The translations under genes and the position numbers were made by a program. From positions 1 to 36,143 of the forward strand of contig MGWZ01000023.1 in assembly GCA_001801175.1 (NCBI GenBank): 36,143 nt of DNA, read 5' to 3'. The stretch is from Gallionellales bacterium RIFCSPLOWO2_02_FULL_57_47 (GTDB lineage Bacteria; Pseudomonadota; Gammaproteobacteria; Burkholderiales; Gallionellaceae). The notes under the pieces were generated by a model, which was given only the letters and a program-made list of their open reading frames with translations, had not been told where the DNA came from and did not search any database. Every line of letters starts with the position of its first letter. Positions within the stretch are counted from its first letter, which is position 1. Shown one piece after another: positions 32,862-36,143 of the stretch.

Positions 32862-34109
32862 TCAGATTCCTTGAGGGATAGTACCCGTAGGGTGGGCTGC
32901 GCCCACCATGTCGGGCATAGCCCGACCTGCATTTTGTTCTGGCTCACCCGGCTTGTGTTCCTTGATGGATTGCAGCGCGACCCACGCCTGCCCGAGCGAG
33001 ATTGCGCTGTCGTTTGGCTGCATCCGCTGCGCAGTCAGCACCCGCAGCCCTTGTGCGGCAAGCCTGCCGGACAGTTCACGCAGCAAAATGTCATTGTGAA
33101 AGCAGCCGCCGCCCAGCACGACATGAGCGATGTTGTGTTGGCGGGCGGCACGTTCCACCCACTCGGCCAGACCCGCGGCGAGTGTGGCATGAAACAGCGC
33201 AGCACCGAAGCCTGCGCCATTGTTTTCTTTTGGGCTATCGGCCAGCACCGCGAGCAACGGCGAAAAATCCAGCACGCTGTCTTCGGTAATCCGCCAGCCA
33301 TCCTCCAGCGGCGCGACCTGCCCTTGGCGCTGCGCCAGTTCCTGCAACCGGATCGCGGCCTGCGCCTCGAAAGCTTGTACCTCGTTCACGCCGAGCAATC
33401 CTGCGACGGCATCGAACAACCGCCCGGTGCTGGTGGTAATCGGGCAGTTCAAATCCCGTTGCAACATTTCTGCCACCGTCTGCGCTCCCGGTTGATTGGG
33501 AAAGCGCTGCGCGATCTCGTCACCCCTGCCCAGTTGAAACAACACCGCCGCCGCCATGCGCCACGGCTCGCGCGCGGCACGGTCGCCGCCGGGCAGGCGG
33601 AGCGGAGCCAAATGCCCCAGGCGCTCGAAACCCGCACCCTCCACACGCAGCAGTTCGCCGCCCCACGGCGTGTCATCGGTACCCAGCCCCACGCCATCCA
33701 GCGCCAGTCCAAGCACTGCATCAATGGGCACTGCTTCGCCGATGTGGTGTTCGGCGCAGACTGCGGCGATATGCGCATGGTGATGCTGCACGGCAACTAC
33801 CGGCAAGCCGCGCTGTGCGGCATAATTTTGGGCGAACTGGGTGCTGTAAAAATCGGGGTGCAGATCGTGCGCCACGATCTCGGGCTGCACATCGAGTGAA
33901 TTGCACAGGCGCGCCACGGTAGCGTCGAGCATCTGCCGCGCGTCGGCGCTGTCCAGGTCGCCGATCAGCTGCGAAACATGCGCCTCGTTGCCGCGCGTAA
34001 CACAGACGGTGTTTTTCAGCCAGGCCCCGCAGGCCAGGATCGATGGCCCGGAAAATGGCAACGCGATGGTTTTATCCAAACGATTCTTCCGGTTTCGCGG
34101 CAACTGCAT
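32862..34109 (-). CDS. hypF: Short HypF (Kae1-like carbamoyltransferase part only)
   Basis: This 415-residue protein matches only the C-terminal part of HypF, which transfers a carbamoyl group to HypE. The metal-binding [50 protein letters not shown] and [15 protein letters not shown] motifs are present. The N-terminal acylphosphatase, zinc-finger and YrdC-like domains of the normal HypF (about 750 residues) are absent, and hypB lies directly upstream with overlap. Short HypF forms are known, as I recall, in Ralstonia (HypF1). The start is uncertain: ATG 34109 overlaps hypB by 38 bp, and a TTG near 34079 is possible. The last 20 or so residues ([16 protein letters not shown]) come from a dispersed repeat. 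Confidence 0.85.
   Translation of the reverse strand: MQLPRNRKNRLDKTIALPFSGPSILACGAWLKNTVCVTRGNEAHVSQLIGDLDSADARQMLDATVARLCNSLDVQPEIVAHDLHPDFYSTQFAQNYAAQRGLPVVAVQHHHAHIAAVCAEHHIGEAVPIDAVLGLALDGVGLGTDDTPWGGELLRVEGAGFERLGHLAPLRLPGGDRAAREPWRMAAAVLFQLGRGDEIAQRFPNQPGAQTVAEMLQRDLNCPITTSTGRLFDAVAGLLGVNEVQAFEAQAAIRLQELAQRQGQVAPLEDGWRITEDSVLDFSPLLAVLADSPKENNGAGFGAALFHATLAAGLAEWVERAARQHNIAHVVLGGGCFHNDILLRELSGRLAAQGLRVLTAQRMQPNDSAISLGQAWVALQSIKEHKPGEPEQNAGRAMPDMVGAAHPTGTIPQGI
32887..32930. repeat. Two-hairpin repeat encoding the HypF C-terminus
   Basis: Hairpins gtgggctgcgcccac and gtcgggcatagcccgac lie side by side after gtag, the same design as the element at 4936. It lies inside the 3' end of hypF and supplies its final codons. 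Confidence 0.75.
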
Positions 34110-34890
34110 TGCTGCAACCGTCCTTGATCCACTCCAGCCATTCCGCCATGCCTTCGCCGCTGCTTGCCGAGATGCGGATCACCCGCAGCTTGGGGTTGAT
34201 GCGGCGCGCGTACTCGATGGCAAGATCGGCATCGAAGTCCAGGTACGGCAACAGGTCGCATTTGTTGAGCAGCATCACGTCCGCCGCGCGGAACATGTCG
34301 GGATACTTGAGCGGCTTGTCTTCGCCCTCGGTCACCGACAGGATCACCACCTTATGCGCCTCGCCCAGATCGAAACTCGCCGGGCAAACCAGATTGCCGA
34401 CGTTCTCGATCAGCAGCAGGCTGTTGTGCTGCAAACCCAATTGCTGCACGGCCTGGCCGACCATCTGCGCATCCAGATGGCAGCCCTTGCCGGTGTTGAT
34501 CTGGATGGCCGGCGCACCGGCGGCGCGGATGCGCGCCGCATCGTTGTCGGTCTGCTGGTCGCCCTCGATGACCGCGAGCGGCAGCGTGCCATTCAGGGCG
34601 GCGATGGTCTTCACCAGCAACGTGGTCTTGCCCGAACCGGGGCTCGACATCAGATTGAGCGCAAAAATACCGTGTTTGGACAAGTACCGGCGGTTTGCAT
34701 CGGCGTAGCCGTCATTCTTGGCAAGGAGGTCCTGTTCGAGCTTCACGATGCGGGGAGCGCTTACGTCTGCAACCTGCGCATCTGTTTCGTGCGAACGGAA
34801 GTGCAGCGGCCCATCCGGTTTACGCTGCTGCCGGAGAGCATGCCCGCCGATAATCGTGTGGCCATTACCACATCCGCATGTAACACACAT
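34072..34890 (-). CDS. hypB: Hydrogenase nickel-incorporation GTPase HypB
   Basis: HypB (272 residues) is the GTPase that, with HypA, loads nickel into the hydrogenase large subunit. The N-terminal high-affinity metal motif CVTCGCG is present at residues 2-8, followed by a short linker without the His-rich stretch seen in some species. The P-loop [11 protein letters not shown] is at about residue 82, followed by [13 protein letters not shown], the metal-site segment [27 protein letters not shown] and the NKCD GTP-specificity motif. Length is usual. It overlaps the start of hypF and follows hypA after a repeat-containing spacer. Confidence 0.96.
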   Translation of the reverse strand: MCVTCGCGNGHTIIGGHALRQQRKPDGPLHFRSHETDAQVADVSAPRIVKLEQDLLAKNDGYADANRRYLSKHGIFALNLMSSPGSGKTTLLVKTIAALNGTLPLAVIEGDQQTDNDAARIRAAGAPAIQINTGKGCHLDAQMVGQAVQQLGLQHNSLLLIENVGNLVCPASFDLGEAHKVVILSVTEGEDKPLKYPDMFRAADVMLLNKCDLLPYLDFDADLAIEYARRINPKLRVIRISASSGEGMAEWLEWIKDGCSNAVAAKPEESFG

Positions 34891-34930
34891 ATCTGCTCCT
34901 TATTCCATTTTTATATCAGAAGCAAATACC

Positions 34931-34981
34931 GTAGGGTGCATTCCATACACCATTAATATTGGTGCATGGAATGCACCCTAC
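34931..34981. repeat. 21-bp inverted repeat between hypA and hypB
   Basis: Arms gtagggtgcattccatacac + c and ggtgcatggaatgcacccta + c pair with one mismatch around attaatatt. The element lies in the 130-bp hypA-hypB spacer and has the gtaggg boundary common to other repeats here. Confidence 0.85.
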
Positions 34982-35020
34982 ATGGTTATTGCCGCTTTGA
35001 AAGACAAATGGAATCGCCAA

Positions 35021-35362
35021 TTATTCCACCTCAAGTTCTTTGACGCGCATCCCTTCGCCGCCGGTCACGCGTATCTCATAGCTGCCGCAGTCCGGGCATG
35101 GCTCATAAAGCGTAGCGATCGGTATTTCATGCAAACATTTTACACACTGTCCGCGCCCCGCTGTTTCGACGATTTCCAGCCGCGCCTGCTCCGCAATGCT
35201 GCCGCGCGTCACCACGTCGAAGCCGAAGCGCAAGGACTCCTGCTCCACGCAGGCCAGCTGGCCGATTTCCAGCCACACTGTCCTCACCCGGGTAAACCCC
35301 TGCTGGTGCGCCGCATCCTCGATGATACGCAGCATGTTTTCGGCAAGCGACATTTCATGCAT
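35021..35362 (-). CDS. hypA: Hydrogenase nickel-incorporation protein HypA
   Basis: HypA (113 residues) is the nickel chaperone partner of HypB. The N-terminal MHEMSL contains His2, the nickel ligand. The structural zinc site is formed by two CxxC pairs, C73/C76 (CVKC) and C89/C92 (CPDC). The length is typical. It is transcribed after the HoxW-like protease gene with a spacing of 30 bp, which supports one operon. Confidence 0.96.
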   Translation of the reverse strand: MHEMSLAENMLRIIEDAAHQQGFTRVRTVWLEIGQLACVEQESLRFGFDVVTRGSIAEQARLEIVETAGRGQCVKCLHEIPIATLYEPCPDCGSYEIRVTGGEGMRVKELEVE

Positions 35363-35392
35363 GGCCGGCCCCCGGGTTATACGCGCACCCTA

Positions 35393-35887
35393 TCATCTGT
35401 CCGGCTGGCCTTCACGCCAGCGATGCAAGTCCGCCTCGGCACACAATTCACGAACCAGCTTCGCAGCGACCTCCAGGTTGGCTGCTGCCTTGCCGCTCAA
35501 CGGGTTGCCCAGCTCAAAATCATAACCGCGAATGCGCAACAGGAAGGCAGGGGGCGCATCTGTTCCATACACCTGCCGGTAGGTATGCAGCAACGCAAAC
35601 GGGGTCATCACATGACTGGTGTAGCTGCTGTCCTTTTCGGCGGCGATCTCGGAAAAATGAAATGGCTCAGCGCAGGACACATCGGCATCGACAAACAACA
35701 CCGCACTGCGATCAAGCAGGTCGGTAACGTGCTCGACCTGCAACTGGTAATCCTCGACCAGTTCAACCCGCTCACCCAGCCCGGCCGCTTCCGCCCAGCC
35801 TTCCAGGCCTCGCACCAGCAGTGGCGCAAGCGCATCGTCGCCGCGCGATTCGTTGCCGATGGCGAAGACCAGAACAGGGACGGTCAT
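35393..35887 (-). CDS. hoxW: Hydrogenase maturation endopeptidase (HoxW-like)
   Basis: This 164-residue nickel-dependent protease removes the C-terminal peptide of the hydrogenase large subunit after metal insertion. The start motif GNESRGDDALAP (D17) and the VDADV strand (D67/D69) and H92 provide the expected nickel-binding positions. The YQLQVEHVTDLLD segment resembles HoxW, the protease of group 3d (NAD-linked) hydrogenases, rather than HyaD/HoxM. It lies just downstream of the large-subunit gene that enters the window at its right edge and ends in a DPCLSCATH motif, fitting a dedicated protease. Confidence 0.8.
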   Translation of the reverse strand: MTVPVLVFAIGNESRGDDALAPLLVRGLEGWAEAAGLGERVELVEDYQLQVEHVTDLLDRSAVLFVDADVSCAEPFHFSEIAAEKDSSYTSHVMTPFALLHTYRQVYGTDAPPAFLLRIRGYDFELGNPLSGKAAANLEVAAKLVRELCAEADLHRWREGQPDR

Positions 35888-35904
35888 GATTTGCGTTGAA
35901 TTTT

Positions 35905-35977
35905 AACCCCTCCAGACCTCCCCTTGTCAGGGGAGGCCATCATCTCCTCCCCTGACAAGGGGAGGCTGGGAGGGGTT
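35905..35977. repeat. Near-perfect palindrome aacccctcc...ggaggggtt
   Basis: Outer arms aacccctcc / gggaggggtt enclose two hairpins, cctccccttgtcaggggagg and cctcccctgacaaggggagg. It has the same double-hairpin design as the units in hoxX and around DUF559. It lies between the large-subunit and protease genes. Confidence 0.85.
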
Positions 35978-36002
35978 GCTATTCGGTTCATCAAGCATTG
36001 GA

Positions 36003-36143
36003 TCAACTGAATATCCCATCACCTGACCGCGTCAGCACATCGACCCTGCTGCCGGATGCGTCCAGCAACTCCACTTCCAGCGGCATCTTGCCCAGCGCAT
36101 GGGTGGCGCAGGACAGGCACGGATCGAAGGCGCGGATCGCGAC
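36003..36143 (-). CDS. hoxH: [NiFe]-hydrogenase large subunit, C-terminal end (partial)
   Basis: The last 46 codons of a gene continue beyond the window; it is not in the ORF track. The translation contains [18 protein letters not shown], the C-terminal nickel ligand motif DPCxxCxxH. It is followed by a 31-residue extension ending ...RSGDGIFS, which the protease would cut after the His. The LSCATH form is typical of group 3 soluble hydrogenases; group 1 membrane enzymes usually have xACxVH. A group 3d HoxH is my best guess, supported by the HoxW-like protease; the missing 5' part prevents certainty. Confidence 0.85.
   Translation of the reverse strand, partial: VAIRAFDPCLSCATHALGKMPLEVELLDASGSRVDVLTRSGDGIFS

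Noticed and set aside
32871-33899. 342-codon plus-strand ORF across hypF
   Set aside because: Antisense shadow of the HypF coding region.

Overview
The window looks like a chromosome segment of a betaproteobacterium close to the neutrophilic iron-oxidising Gallionellaceae (Sideroxydans/Gallionella type). I infer this from gene content and protein style: a porin/multiheme-cytochrome cluster, an oxygen-tolerant hydrogenase maturation set with HoxX, GlnD next to methionine aminopeptidase, and many short palindromic intergenic repeats. No rRNA, tRNA, CRISPR array, prophage or complete insertion sequence was found.

Layout. (1) 0.2-9.3 kb, plus strand: an efflux operon with one TolC-type outer-membrane factor, a MacA-type adaptor, a split MacB system (separate ATPase and permease), then an RND adaptor and RND pump. 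(2) 9.6-18.8 kb: an electron-transfer region. A minus-strand ferredoxin/FAD/NAD(P) oxidoreductase is divergent from a Crp/Fnr-family regulator. A probable cyclic-di-GMP-I (GEMM) riboswitch follows, then a four-gene operon: inner-membrane protein with two H-x13-H helix motifs (candidate diheme cytochrome b), a 27-heme c-type cytochrome, a 13- or 14-heme c-type cytochrome, and a large outer-membrane beta-barrel. Together these could carry electrons between the quinone pool and the cell surface. The set resembles the porin-cytochrome clusters reported in Gallionellaceae (called PCC3, as I recall). (3) 19-22.3 kb: map and glnD, overlapping. (4) 22.7-26.5 kb: a histone-deacetylase-like enzyme divergent from a Pat-like acyl-CoA synthetase/GNAT fusion, a possible reversible lysine-acylation pair. 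(5) 26.8-27.5 kb: an NnrU/ICMT-like membrane protein. (6) 27.6-36.1 kb, minus strand: a [NiFe]-hydrogenase maturation cluster, in transcription order: large-subunit 3' end, HoxW-like protease, hypA, hypB, short hypF, hypC, hypD, an inserted DUF559 gene, hypE, hoxX.

At least 17 short palindromic or inverted-repeat elements are spread over the window. They are dense from 22.3 kb to the right end and I saw none between 9.6 and 22.3 kb. Several invade genes: one forms the C-terminus of the MacB-type ATPase, others end hoxX, the DUF559 gene and hypF, and one is an in-frame insertion inside hoxX. The DUF559 endonuclease-like gene is bracketed by two oppositely oriented copies of one repeat family, which makes it the best candidate here for an undescribed mobile unit. 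The riboswitch-controlled electron conduit is the most interesting physiological system.
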